IMG/VR virus record: IMGVR_UViG_3300001213_000197
Coordinates: 1-34,779 of that record
Length of the DNA stretch: 34,779 nt
From: a virus
Reading direction: 5' to 3' (one strand)
Part shown: positions 22,398-30,922 of the stretch, one piece after another
Numbering within the stretch: position 1 is the stretch's first letter
How the letters are laid out: every line of letters starts with the position of its first letter
The notes under the pieces: model-generated
The model's database searches: none
What the model was told of the DNA's origin: nothing
The model's input: only the letters and a program-made list of their open reading frames with translations
Made by a program: the position numbers and the translations under genes

Positions 22398-23267
22398 TTA
22401 CAACACCTTCGGTCTTATTGAACCCAATACATATTTAGATAGTATATTGTCAACATAAAGATTTCCCGTACCACCAATAACTTCTGGCATGTAGTAAATA
22501 GATTGACCACTGGTTCTCCAACTCTCTATGTATTTATTGAAGTATCTATTATTACCACAAGCAATATCATTGATAAGCAATAATGTTACCAGTCGAATAT
22601 CATTTGGTATAACTGGCCATCCAGCCTCAACATCAAAGACATAATCCCAGCCAAATTTGAATTGTGGACTGTCATATCTGTTGTACCAAGTAATGCTGTG
22701 TTCCATACGGTTGTCAGTATTGAAACCGGCATCCCTAACCACTCCATATAGATTAACCCACGGCTTATAGAAAAAGTCCCCTCCATCTTCCCAAACAACC
22801 ACATTGTTTTCTCTTACTGAGAATACTTTGTTTATACGGTCGTCAGTAGTGGCAAAGTCACTACCATTTCCAACAACGTGAATATCTTTACGAGTAAAGA
22901 TGAACTCATATCCAACAATCGAATTTATGAGTTGTCTGGCAACGTGCTCATATTCTAGGGCTTGCTCTAAATTGATCTTACCTTTCATATAATCAACCGC
23001 TGCCTGAGCATCAACATATGGTCGAGTCGATACTACGCTGTCCAAGTACACTATATTGCCAGAAATAGTAGATACTTCTAGCGCAAACCATCCATCATAC
23101 TTGGTATATTTTTCTGGTAGTTGAATCGTTAGGACACCATTGACATCAGATATCAGAGGATTGTCTTCATGATCAATTACCTCCAGATGATTCTGATCAA
23201 TCATTCGGATGAGGTAGAGAGTGTTGGGTGATAGTGTTACGGCAACAACTCCGGTCAATGTCTCCAT
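22398..23267 (-). CDS. Head-tail adaptor with extra N-terminal beta domain (289 aa)
   Basis: The C-terminal two thirds resemble gp6/gp15-type adaptors that form the ring under the portal: helix EQALEYEHVARQLINSIVG, a beta region, then helix RLVTLLLINDIACGNNRYFNKYIESW and a C-terminal helix YVDNILSKYVLG. The first roughly 85 residues form an additional beta-rich segment (TGVVAVTLSPNTLYLIRM ... GWFALEVSTISGNIVYLDSVV) that ordinary adaptors lack, perhaps a decoration or capsid-contact domain. ATG 23267 follows 6 nt after a TGATATAAT element with no ribosome site, so the mRNA is predicted to be leaderless. It is the first gene after the major-capsid terminator. Confidence 0.6.
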   Translation of the reverse strand: METLTGVVAVTLSPNTLYLIRMIDQNHLEVIDHEDNPLISDVNGVLTIQLPEKYTKYDGWFALEVSTISGNIVYLDSVVSTRPYVDAQAAVDYMKGKINLEQALEYEHVARQLINSIVGYEFIFTRKDIHVVGNGSDFATTDDRINKVFSVRENNVVVWEDGGDFFYKPWVNLYGVVRDAGFNTDNRMEHSITWYNRYDSPQFKFGWDYVFDVEAGWPVIPNDIRLVTLLLINDIACGNNRYFNKYIESWRTSGQSIYYMPEVIGGTGNLYVDNILSKYVLGSIRPKVL

Positions 23268-23273
23268 GAAAGA

Positions 23274-23282
23274 ATTATATCA
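23274..23282 (-). promoter_or_regulatory. Extended -10 promoter TGATATAAT for the connector genes
   Basis: TG-A-TATAAT on the minus strand, 12 nt after the end of the capsid terminator stem; its -35 region would lie in the hairpin and shows no match. The ATG of the adaptor gene follows after 6 nt, predicting a leaderless mRNA. Confidence 0.7.
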
Positions 23283-23294
23283 TAGAAACGTAAA

Positions 23295-23320
23295 AGAGGC
23301 TCCCCGTTGGGGGAGCCTCT
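23295..23320 (-). terminator. Rho-independent terminator after the major capsid protein
   Basis: Perfect 11-bp stem AGAGGCTCCCC/GGGGAGCCTCT with a 4-nt loop, followed on the minus strand by TTTACGTTTCT (TTTT counting the stem end). It starts 17 nt after the capsid stop codon. Confidence 0.85.
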
Positions 23321-23337
23321 AGTACTATTCAATTTTA

Positions 23338-24402
23338 TTATGGTGACACTAGGTCAAGAGCCAGTGAGGCTGCATGAGTTTCTTCAATTGCAATTCCGAA
23401 ACGTGCATACACAGTATATTCAACTGTGTCCTTCTTTGGCTTGAACTCGTTGTGTACGGTGATATCTCTTTGGAATCCCCAGATGTTATTCTGTGGGAAG
23501 GTTAGGAGAATTACATCCTGTCCATCGTTGCCCAATAGAGGAACTTCCTGTAGTGGGATACCAATAACGCGGTAGCGCACTGGATCACCAATAACATTGG
23601 GAACGTCGCCATCAATAATACGAGTCCGTAGTTGTTCTGATGTTAGGTTACCAGTTACACCAAGGGTGTTCAAGGTGTCTGTGAATGCATTGGTTGATGC
23701 ATAGAAGCGTAGGTCACGCTTTACTCCACGGAACTTCCGAGGAATAGCCTTGACCAGTGCTTGATAAACCTCAACATCAATCTCAGCAGGAATCTCTACA
23801 ACAGCCTGATTTGGATCAGCATCAATAGCATCCTTATACTTCTTTAGGAAACCGTCAGTTCCAAGGATACCTAGGAACGGATCAGCACCTGTAACAGCAT
23901 TGATGGCTAGATCCTCAAGATCAGCAGCGAACTGAGCGGTCATACTGCGAGCAATATGATCCTCCAGTGCGTTGCCCTCAATGTTGTCCTCCAAACCTTC
24001 AGTTGAGACTTCCCAGTCCAAACGAACTTTACGAGTTGATAGTTCGATCTTGGAGAAGTTCACCTGAGCATTGGTATAGGTTGCATCGGCCTGTGCTGCT
24101 GCTCTAATTACTCGCTCACCAACACCGATCTTATTAAGTTCGGCAGTGTTGGCTCGTAGAGTCAGACGACGACCCTCCTTGGACCATACCATGTTGTCCC
24201 ATAGGTACTCAATGAACTGGCGAGACTGCTCAGGACGAAGGATACCACCACCTTGCGTACCGGAGAATACTGCTGGCTTACCGGGGGCAGAGCCACCAGC
24301 AAACGTACCAACATCTCCAGCAGGAGGTGTGGTAACAGCATGTACGCCACCCGCCACAACTACACCCGCAGTTGTTGCTTTTTCAATTACACTTTCTGCC
24401 AT
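23338..24402 (-). CDS. Major capsid protein, HK97 fold (354 aa)
   Basis: Main head subunit. The sequence shows hallmarks of the HK97-fold family: an N-terminal arm, a segment resembling the E-loop/spine (QVNFSKIELSTRKVRLDWEVSTEGLEDN), a spine-helix region (ALEDHIARSMTAQFAADLEDLAINA) and the P-domain/A-domain strands (RRFYAST-like LRFYASTNAFTDTLNTLG, RYRVIGIPLQEVPLL, VILLTFPQNNIWGFQRDITV). The first 50 residues are Gly/Pro/Ala-rich and probably flexible. It follows the protease gene after 19 nt with a strong AAAGGAG site and is followed by a strong terminator, as expected for a highly expressed gene. Confidence 0.85.
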   Translation of the reverse strand: MAESVIEKATTAGVVVAGGVHAVTTPPAGDVGTFAGGSAPGKPAVFSGTQGGGILRPEQSRQFIEYLWDNMVWSKEGRRLTLRANTAELNKIGVGERVIRAAAQADATYTNAQVNFSKIELSTRKVRLDWEVSTEGLEDNIEGNALEDHIARSMTAQFAADLEDLAINAVTGADPFLGILGTDGFLKKYKDAIDADPNQAVVEIPAEIDVEVYQALVKAIPRKFRGVKRDLRFYASTNAFTDTLNTLGVTGNLTSEQLRTRIIDGDVPNVIGDPVRYRVIGIPLQEVPLLGNDGQDVILLTFPQNNIWGFQRDITVHNEFKPKKDTVEYTVYARFGIAIEETHAASLALDLVSP

Positions 24403-24421
24403 TTTATTTTCACTCCTTTCT

Positions 24422-24949
24422 TTAGAATTTCGTTAATAGGTCAGCGGAGAGGAACCGCCCACCCCATATAGATTTCTCTATCTTTTCTTCCTGAACGACC
24501 TCGCCAAGATCGCCAGACTTACGGACAGCGGTATCAGCCTCTACTGATTCAACTCGCTTGTCAAACTCTGATACGGTTGACTTGACTGCTACTAGATCCT
24601 CTTTTAGGCTATCTACCCCCGAAGCGGTGCTGTCAAGGTTTCCCTTCAATTCTTTTAGTTGCTCAACAATCTGAGAGAAAATCTCATTTGTTTTCGTATC
24701 CCTCTCCTGAATGAGAGCATTCAATTTGTCCAACGCCTCCGTCAAGATATTTGCGTCATTGACTGCGCTTGCAGCGGCCTCAACAGGAGGCTCTGTAACG
24801 GCCTCTTCCGTCACCCCGGCAATCTCTACCAGTGGCTCGCTCGCAGGCTCCTCAGCGGCGCTCACAGGCTCCACGGGGGCGCTCACGGGCGACTCTACGG
24901 CTGCCTCTACAGGAGCATCAACTGCCACGCTATCAGTTACTTCTGCCAT
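24422..24949 (-). CDS. Nested in-frame scaffold protein (175 aa)
   Basis: Inside the protease gene, codon 179 is ATG preceded by AAAGGAG with a 9-nt spacing, and its first codons (ATGGCAGAA) copy those of the capsid gene downstream, which has AAAGGAG at 10 nt. Initiation here would release the Ala/Pro/Glu-rich and coiled-coil half as a free scaffold, in the manner of lambda C/Nu3. The start falls exactly at the boundary between protease domain and scaffold-like region. Confidence 0.55.
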   Translation of the reverse strand: MAEVTDSVAVDAPVEAAVESPVSAPVEPVSAAEEPASEPLVEIAGVTEEAVTEPPVEAAASAVNDANILTEALDKLNALIQERDTKTNEIFSQIVEQLKELKGNLDSTASGVDSLKEDLVAVKSTVSEFDKRVESVEADTAVRKSGDLGEVVQEEKIEKSIWGGRFLSADLLTKF

Positions 24950-25483
24950 CTTCTCCAACTCCTTTTCTTCTATATTGTTTGCGATATCAGAGAAATGACT
25001 AACAGCCTTTTCAATGGAAGTGATATTAGCAAATGGATTGGCAGGATTATCAACTAGAGATAACTCAGATAGTTCATAGTCCTTGATTACTCTCACAGTA
25101 TTACCATTATCATCTATAACTGTCTCTGAATCTAAAATGTCACCAGCAATGCTAAAACCATTTAAGGTTCCATCAATAACTTTCTCCCAAGTATCGGGAG
25201 CGCCTTTAGAAATATATGTTCGCACAAAAATTCCGTCATATACTTTGTTAGTAACTTTATCAAAATACTTTTCTACGCCAAATGACAATACCCGGCCAGC
25301 AGCAATCTTGGAGTGTAACTCTCTAACATTTCCTCTAAAACGCTTGAATGCTTTAATGGAACCCTCCGTTGATACAACGTCTTTCTGCTTGTCAAGATTA
25401 TCTAATGTGGCAAAGCCAGATACTATTCTATGCTCTTTGTCCACTTTAGCAAATGGCATATTGTATATAACTTTATCATTCAT
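24422..25483 (-). CDS. Prohead protease fused to a scaffold-like C-terminal half (353 aa)
   Basis: Residues 1-165 resemble the XkdF/prohead serine protease group: MPFAKVDKEHRIVSGFAT, H57 in RELHSK, S111 in NGFSIAG and ELSLVDNPANPFANI (140-154). This enzyme trims scaffold and capsid proteins during head maturation. Residues 180-353 are Ala/Pro/Glu/Val-rich then coiled coil (LTEALDKLNALIQ, QIVEQLKELKGN, DLVAVKSTVSEFDKRV), typical of scaffolds. ATG 25483 is chosen because it is 7 nt downstream of TGGTATAAT in the gap after the portal gene; a longer in-frame start would overlap the portal gene by about 100 nt. No ribosome site, so leaderless. Confidence 0.8.
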   Translation of the reverse strand: MNDKVIYNMPFAKVDKEHRIVSGFATLDNLDKQKDVVSTEGSIKAFKRFRGNVRELHSKIAAGRVLSFGVEKYFDKVTNKVYDGIFVRTYISKGAPDTWEKVIDGTLNGFSIAGDILDSETVIDDNGNTVRVIKDYELSELSLVDNPANPFANITSIEKAVSHFSDIANNIEEKELEKMAEVTDSVAVDAPVEAAVESPVSAPVEPVSAAEEPASEPLVEIAGVTEEAVTEPPVEAAASAVNDANILTEALDKLNALIQERDTKTNEIFSQIVEQLKELKGNLDSTASGVDSLKEDLVAVKSTVSEFDKRVESVEADTAVRKSGDLGEVVQEEKIEKSIWGGRFLSADLLTKF

Positions 25484-25490
25484 GAGATTT

Positions 25491-25499
25491 ATTATACCA
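25491..25499 (-). promoter_or_regulatory. Extended -10 promoter TGGTATAAT for protease-capsid transcript
   Basis: TG-G-TATAAT in the 22-nt gap after the portal stop; a 4/6 match to the -35 consensus (TTCAAA) lies 17 nt upstream. The start codon of the protease gene follows after 7 nt with no Shine-Dalgarno sequence. Confidence 0.7.
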
Positions 25500-25505
25500 T
25501 TAAAA

Positions 25506-27032
25506 TTATTCTTTTGAACCTTCACCCTTTGGATTTCTACCGGAGACTGTAGAAGTACTGTCAGAGTTATTATCCACCCTTGTTTTATCTCTTTCACGAC
25601 TACCATTTGCCTGAGCGTTCTGCTCTGCCTTGATTTGAGGTTTTGGTTCTACTATGTCATCTCCACCAGACCTAGCGGGCATTCCCAACTCATTTCTAAC
25701 TTCGTTGGGAGTAACAATTTGGTTACGAATTAGTCGCTCATAAATTTGAGACTTGGACAATTCATCAGTCAATGTTAATTCATTCAAGTTGAATGTGACG
25801 GCATCAGTCTTCTCCTTAATGATTTTATTGATAGCACTCTCAAATATTCTTTGTGTAGGAACAACCACCTGTTCCTTGAACATTCTATCTGATGATAATG
25901 CAGAAGCAATGTTAGAACCACTTCCACCACCTACCCGCGATTCTGGAACACCATGAGCGATCAGAATATCTAACTTATTGCGCTCACGATAGTTTTCCCA
26001 TGCTCCATCAAGTAACGCATCATCTACTCTATGCAATTTGAACTCAATTGGATTTCCCATTGGGTCTTGTGGTAGTGGCATGAACAGTGTTCTGTGAGGA
26101 TTACCTCTAAGCGAAGATTGTAGGAATTTGAATAGTTTGTCCTCTGCCGTAGCACTTAGGCGTCCACCAGTAAGAGTGGCAATGTATCTTGGGGTTGCTG
26201 AGTTGTCAAAGAACTTCACATTGTATTGAGAGGCTAAACTATCACCAACAATTGCAGTTGCTGCACTCACAGAATCTGGCACTCCATAGAATGTTGATGT
26301 GGGTGAATACTTCTTCAGATGGATCAGTTCATTTGGTCGTGGATCACCAGTTATTGGTGACGGATTTTGTGCTCCAAAGTTCCTGAAGAATGTAACAGAG
26401 TTTCCAACTACCTGAACAAAGCCATCACGCTTACGTCTTATTCTAACCGTTGATGCTGGAATATGACCTAGATAGCCAACCTCTCCAGTTACAGTTCTAC
26501 CAACTTCTAGGTATCCATTGCCAATTATTTCAAAATCTTTGGCTACCCGATCAAGAGTCTCCTCAAAATCGTCAGAATCATTCAGGCCATTGAGCCATAA
26601 TATCAACTGACTTTTAAGTTTGTCAAACTTTCGTTGAACCTTTTCTGTTCTTGTGTCACTCTCTATTGCCTGAATTTTAGTAGTTGCCAATTCAGATAGA
26701 TCAAAATTGTAGCCAAGCCCAACAACATTCTTCACCTTGGCATCAATAGCGGAATGATTTGTAGATGATATATCATAAAAAGATACCAGTTCTTCAAAAT
26801 TGTATGGCGGGGTCGCAAGGTCAAACAATCCATATCCATTTTTGGCATAGTAGGCATCCTCAGCATTCTGTGACTGTGCCGAAGCAGCCTTGCTTATTTT
26901 TCTTTTTGTGTATGGCGATAGACCATTGAATGACTTGAAGAAGGACGGACCCTGTTCTAGTGGATCAAAAAACTTTTGAACCTCCATTGGTTTTGGAGAG
27001 GCAATATCTACAAACTCTTCGTTATCATTCAT
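25506..27032 (-). CDS. Portal protein (508 aa)
   Basis: Dodecameric ring at the capsid vertex through which DNA is packaged. It shows portal-like features: an N-terminal helical/stem region (SFYDISSTNHSAIDAKVKNVVGLGYNF), the wing (VTGEVGYLGHIPASTVRIRRKRDG), HLKKYSPTSTFYGVPDSVSAATAI, and the C-terminal ELTLTDELSKSQIYERLIRNQIVTPNEVRNELGMPARSGGD, a hallmark stretch of HK97/PBSX-type portals. The C-terminus is polar and disordered-looking. ATG 27032 is chosen from an 8-nt ATGAATGA overlap with the preceding gene; a longer in-frame start would overlap it by 68 nt. No terminase gene is adjacent, which is unusual. Confidence 0.88.
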   Translation of the reverse strand: MNDNEEFVDIASPKPMEVQKFFDPLEQGPSFFKSFNGLSPYTKRKISKAASAQSQNAEDAYYAKNGYGLFDLATPPYNFEELVSFYDISSTNHSAIDAKVKNVVGLGYNFDLSELATTKIQAIESDTRTEKVQRKFDKLKSQLILWLNGLNDSDDFEETLDRVAKDFEIIGNGYLEVGRTVTGEVGYLGHIPASTVRIRRKRDGFVQVVGNSVTFFRNFGAQNPSPITGDPRPNELIHLKKYSPTSTFYGVPDSVSAATAIVGDSLASQYNVKFFDNSATPRYIATLTGGRLSATAEDKLFKFLQSSLRGNPHRTLFMPLPQDPMGNPIEFKLHRVDDALLDGAWENYRERNKLDILIAHGVPESRVGGGSGSNIASALSSDRMFKEQVVVPTQRIFESAINKIIKEKTDAVTFNLNELTLTDELSKSQIYERLIRNQIVTPNEVRNELGMPARSGGDDIVEPKPQIKAEQNAQANGSRERDKTRVDNNSDSTSTVSGRNPKGEGSKE

Positions 27033-27372
27033 AGTCCCATCCACGGCGCTGATATTCCTCATATGCTTTGTGTTCATCCTCCCATGCACCAATATCTGAT
27101 TCGCTTGGTATTAGTCCTTCCAGCATTCTATCCAGTTCTTCTGAATGCCTCATTTCACTAACTCGTTGTACTCCTGCAATAAATGTGGCCTTGCCCTCTG
27201 GAGCACCATAATACTTTGCTGCTTGTGTTATTTTGTTCATGGACTCAATGTCGAATGGCCTGCCCGGAATGTTCATTACATTGCCATTTGAGTCGCTAAA
27301 TATCTTTCCATTGTCTAGTTCCCATACATAAAGACCCCACGGAGCATTGCTTTTGACAGCCTTAATAACCAT
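27025..27372 (-). CDS. Unknown protein upstream of portal (115 aa)
   Basis: Small acidic protein, mixed alpha/beta. The first half reads as beta strands with a Gly/Asn-rich turn (GLYVWELDNGKIFSDSNGNVMNIPG), followed by helices (DIESMNKITQAAKYYG ... ERRGW-like end EEYQRRGWDYE). Family not recognised. Start ATG 27372 is 6 nt downstream of TGATACAAT without a ribosome site, predicting a leaderless mRNA. Overlap with the portal start suggests coupled expression and a head-related role. Confidence 0.65.
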   Translation of the reverse strand: MVIKAVKSNAPWGLYVWELDNGKIFSDSNGNVMNIPGRPFDIESMNKITQAAKYYGAPEGKATFIAGVQRVSEMRHSEELDRMLEGLIPSESDIGAWEDEHKAYEEYQRRGWDYE

Positions 27373-27378
27373 ATGGAC

Positions 27379-27407
27379 ATTGTATCATATAATTATGGTA
27401 GTGTTAT
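27379..27407 (-). promoter_or_regulatory. Extended -10 promoter (ATAACA-17-TACAAT) for the portal transcript
   Basis: TG-A-TACAAT (27387-27379) with ATAACA (27407-27402; 4/6 to consensus) at 17-nt spacing. It overlaps the end of the large structural gene. The ATG at 27372 follows after 6 nt. Confidence 0.65.
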
Positions 27408-30400
27408 GCGAACTACCTGTCTGGGTGTTGGACCAGATGTTATAGAGGTTGATGATAAAACTGTGACAGCAGAGTCGTCCCAGTCTATTCCCATTTCCTC
27501 ATCGAAATCACTGTTCCTTGCAAACACTCCATAATCAGTTAGACCAAACCTAGAGGCAAATAAATTGCTGGGAGTGACAGGTATAGTATGTGAGGCTATA
27601 TAGTTTAGTACGGCCTTGTCACTAAATTGGGTTAGTTTGACACTATAACTATCAGGAGAGAAGAATCTTGCCCTTGCCTCTCTATTTATCATTATGTGAA
27701 CTAGGTGCCATCTAGCAACTTCTACCTGTCCATTTAAATTAGCATCAACATATATTGAGCCTATTGCCGGATTATCCAAGATTATGTTTGCCCTCTGATA
27801 GTCAAGTCTAAGGTCGGGATCTGTTTGCACAATTATGTTGAAAAACTTGGCCTGACCATTTAAATCAAAGTACCTAACAGTTCCCAATAGTTCCTGTTTA
27901 TTAGAGTCTGTCTTGAATGTTTCATTTCTCCAATACATATAGAACGATATGGCAACTATGTCTTTAGTACTGCTCAAGTAATAGTTGATCGGGAACATTT
28001 TCTTATTTATCTCATCAGCATGGGGATAGAATCCCAGTTCTCTTGACATATAATTTGACTGGACTTTCTCTCCAACGAGATGTGTTGAGAATGGATGGTT
28101 AATATTTACATCTGTGCCAGTACCTATTACTATGCTTGTGCCTGTTCCAACAGTTACTACATTGGCGGGGCTGTCTCCTGATGCTACCCCCAAGAATTCA
28201 AATCTGTTGAACACTGGCTTTATGGTGGACAGTGAGAATGTTGACAAGTGAACCGCATATCGTATAGCATATTGTAGAATGCTGATGTTCTTAGGAATTC
28301 TTACCGCATATCCATCAAACAGTTCCCATCTAGTGTCAAGAACACTGTTTGGAGATTGCTGAAAATCAATGTACCCACTGGTGGTTGCTCTCTCCACCTT
28401 CAATGTCTGATACTTCTTACTTGGCCACCTAGATAAATTATCCAATGTGATATATGTCTGTACTGGTGGATTGGTAAACCTGCCAAGCGTTGGAACACTT
28501 GTGAATATGTTGATGCCCATTTGTGAGTATTCAGTGTCTTTGAACGATTCATAGGCATCATCATAATGACCAAGGGCAACAGGCTCAACCAGACTGGCAA
28601 GCGCACTGTCTACATAATCATCCATTTCCTTGTATGTCATATATCTCGTTGCTAGGTTCGACACAAATTGTGGTGACTGGGTTTGGTCAAAATACATCAA
28701 GAAATCTAGGTCTGGCTTTCCCTCAACCATAGTTGCAAAGTTTGCTAATGGCAACAAAATATTCCAATATCCAGCCGCAGCAATATCCATCCTTCCATTG
28801 TTGACATAGAGCATGTAATTCAACTTGCCCAATATATCTAGACCAAACTTAAAACCGATACCGTCAACAATTGGATCATATTCAACTTCTATATCATTCA
28901 GCAACATGATGTCTTTTGTAGCACACCCCATGTATCTCAAACTTACATCATCCGTAAAAGTTATTCTCAAATCGTTGTTGCCAAACAGGGCCGCTATATT
29001 TATATTGGCATTGGTTGATAGTTTGTCAAGGTCAAGCATTATTACAAAATCATTCAGTGTTGAGGAGGTTTCCCACCAGACAGTGGGTGTTGCTACAGCA
29101 TCTTGTTGAATGGTTGCATATATTCTATGTGTGTATACATTGTCTACATGGCTTGTTTGCTCTATTCTAAAGTCACCTATCAATGATGATATCGGAGAGG
29201 ATACTCTGAACAGTAGGCCATCATGACATTCATATGTTGTAATGCCAATAAAGATGTTTGATATGTTTATGTCAATGTCATTCAAAGTGATCGTTGACTG
29301 TGATTGTGGTGACAACTGCATGTAATATGACGAATAGTCTGGATCAGATACATGAACCACGCTCGTAGTCGCTGCTTGTGGAGTGATTGTTGGATATTTA
29401 TAATTTGGTATAGAGATTGTATTGCCTACACTAACTCCAGTTCCAACACCGTCAGAGAACTTATCTGTCAATGGGAATAGATGTTTGGCCGTATAATTTG
29501 TTGATGATCCATCAGCAACATAGATCCTGTCATATTCAGAGTTTGCTATAACATCATTGTAGGACGGACCATAGGAAATGGCATAGTGGTATTTTTGAAG
29601 ATCCTGTTTTAAAGGCTCCGCATATATGACAATCGTGGACATATCAACATATTTGAATAGTGGGGAACCATAGAAGAGTATCCAACTTCCTTTTAAGTCA
29701 CCAGCGGTATCCTTGGGACCACTTTTGTCAACAGACAGTACAAGGTTTGTATCTATGTAAATATCAAATGACTGTTCTTCATCAACACATACAACATACA
29801 TTGGTCTTGCCCACTCGCCCATTTGATAGTTATCTATTTGTCCGTATCCGTGGAGGTATAGGTAGAATGCATCCGCTGTAAGTCTTACTATTGCTCCATT
29901 TTCCCCGCCAATTTCCATGATGGTGTTTTCGTAATGGGTGGACTCCATTGGAGCATCAAGGTTTGCCAACTGTAAATCTGCTATGAGAATGTTCTCATCA
30001 GAACCAATAGACATTGTTACCAGTGATGGAGGTATAGTCTCTGAAACAAAGAAGTTTAGTTCGTAATGTCTCCAGTCTGTTTGGAATTCATTACTGAATT
30101 CAGATGTAAAGGCACCAACCACGGCGGCTGGTGTCAACACCTCAACTATTGAGGAGCCATCCTGAAAATTGAATGTCAGCGTTATATCATTATCTATGGA
30201 AGTGTTAACAACTCCCAAGGAAAACTTATAGTTAGAACCACCAGATAACATAAATCTATCTCTGAAAGTTATCTTTGGAGAGACTGTAGTTTTCTCAAGT
30301 CTAACAGTGTTGAGCATCCCCGGATAAGCACTGCTATCATTAACATGGACGGCATTGCCAGAGTTAATAGTAAACTCTCCACCGATCTGTGTCAATGTGC

Positions 30401-30872
30401 TAATTGTTCTTGGTAGGATGTTGGTTGCGGACAGTGCCGCATAAGGCTCAAGGTTGATCCAGAACTCAATACTTTTGGCACTGTTAGTCTTGCCAGTCCC
30501 AAGATTGTAACTTGGCACCAACAGTATAGGTTCTTCCTCAGTTATCACATCTGAAACCATTTTGAAACGCACTCTTGGCATTCCTCCATAGTTCATTGGA
30601 ATGCCCATAGAGAAAGGCATCTCTGTATATAGGCCATTCTTACGATTCAGGTAATATGCACTACGAGCCGAGGTTGTGTATGAAGACACAATCTCATATA
30701 GATCAAAATCTTCCTGATTGAATACCTTGAATGTTGATGGCATGTCTAGAGGAGTCTTGTTCAGACTTCTACCCTCAAGATTGTTTTCCATGAAAATGTC
30801 ATAAATTGCTAGAGCATTGTTGACAGACATGCTTGCAGATAACTGATTGAAATTTGAAACAGTGGCAGACAT
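27393..30872 (-). CDS. Very large beta-rich virion protein, LamG/concanavalin-like modules (1159 aa)
   Basis: No enzyme motif. Repeated beta-sandwich-like segments suggest laminin-G/concanavalin-type domains: SAKSIEFWINLEPYAALS, SFDIYIDTNLVLSVDKSG with GSWILFYG, and near the C-terminus AISFYMYWRNETFKT ... GSIYVDANLNGQVEVARWHLVHIMIN. Such folds bind sugars or surface polymers in phage fibres and decoration proteins. Position is odd: between nucleotide-metabolism genes and the portal, far from the tail-tip genes. ATG 30872 lies 8 nt after TGCTATAAT with no ribosome site (leaderless prediction). It could be a head fibre, a second receptor-binding protein or a minor tail protein; the sequence alone does not decide. 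Confidence 0.7.
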   Translation of the reverse strand: MSATVSNFNQLSASMSVNNALAIYDIFMENNLEGRSLNKTPLDMPSTFKVFNQEDFDLYEIVSSYTTSARSAYYLNRKNGLYTEMPFSMGIPMNYGGMPRVRFKMVSDVITEEEPILLVPSYNLGTGKTNSAKSIEFWINLEPYAALSATNILPRTISTLTQIGGEFTINSGNAVHVNDSSAYPGMLNTVRLEKTTVSPKITFRDRFMLSGGSNYKFSLGVVNTSIDNDITLTFNFQDGSSIVEVLTPAAVVGAFTSEFSNEFQTDWRHYELNFFVSETIPPSLVTMSIGSDENILIADLQLANLDAPMESTHYENTIMEIGGENGAIVRLTADAFYLYLHGYGQIDNYQMGEWARPMYVVCVDEEQSFDIYIDTNLVLSVDKSGPKDTAGDLKGSWILFYGSPLFKYVDMSTIVIYAEPLKQDLQKYHYAISYGPSYNDVIANSEYDRIYVADGSSTNYTAKHLFPLTDKFSDGVGTGVSVGNTISIPNYKYPTITPQAATTSVVHVSDPDYSSYYMQLSPQSQSTITLNDIDINISNIFIGITTYECHDGLLFRVSSPISSLIGDFRIEQTSHVDNVYTHRIYATIQQDAVATPTVWWETSSTLNDFVIMLDLDKLSTNANINIAALFGNNDLRITFTDDVSLRYMGCATKDIMLLNDIEVEYDPIVDGIGFKFGLDILGKLNYMLYVNNGRMDIAAAGYWNILLPLANFATMVEGKPDLDFLMYFDQTQSPQFVSNLATRYMTYKEMDDYVDSALASLVEPVALGHYDDAYESFKDTEYSQMGINIFTSVPTLGRFTNPPVQTYITLDNLSRWPSKKYQTLKVERATTSGYIDFQQSPNSVLDTRWELFDGYAVRIPKNISILQYAIRYAVHLSTFSLSTIKPVFNRFEFLGVASGDSPANVVTVGTGTSIVIGTGTDVNINHPFSTHLVGEKVQSNYMSRELGFYPHADEINKKMFPINYYLSSTKDIVAISFYMYWRNETFKTDSNKQELLGTVRYFDLNGQAKFFNIIVQTDPDLRLDYQRANIILDNPAIGSIYVDANLNGQVEVARWHLVHIMINREARARFFSPDSYSVKLTQFSDKAVLNYIASHTIPVTPSNLFASRFGLTDYGVFARNSDFDEEMGIDWDDSAVTVLSSTSITSGPTPRQVVRITLP

Positions 30873-30880
30873 GATACCAA

Positions 30881-30889
30881 ATTATAGCA
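30881..30889 (-). promoter_or_regulatory. Extended -10 promoter TGCTATAAT for the 1159-aa gene
   Basis: TG-C-TATAAT only 1-2 nt after the hairpin at 30917-30891; no -35. The ATG at 30872 follows after 8 nt without a ribosome site. Confidence 0.7.
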
Positions 30890-30890
30890 C

Positions 30891-30917
30891 AGAGGGGGCC
30901 TATAATAGGCCCCCTCT
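30891..30917 (-). terminator. Strong hairpin after the thioredoxin-like gene, probable terminator
   Basis: Perfect 12-bp stem AGAGGGGGCCTA/TAGGCCCCCTCT with a 3-nt loop, 5 nt after the stop codon. It lacks a proper T tract (GTGCTATAATTT follows), so termination may be inefficient; it may also stabilise the 3' end. Confidence 0.6.
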
Positions 30918-30922
30918 ATTTG

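Noticed and set aside
24422-25606. Protease gene starting at 25606
   Set aside because: It would overlap the portal gene by about 100 nt, and the extra 41 residues do not resemble a protease N-terminus; the promoter in the gap fits ATG 25483.
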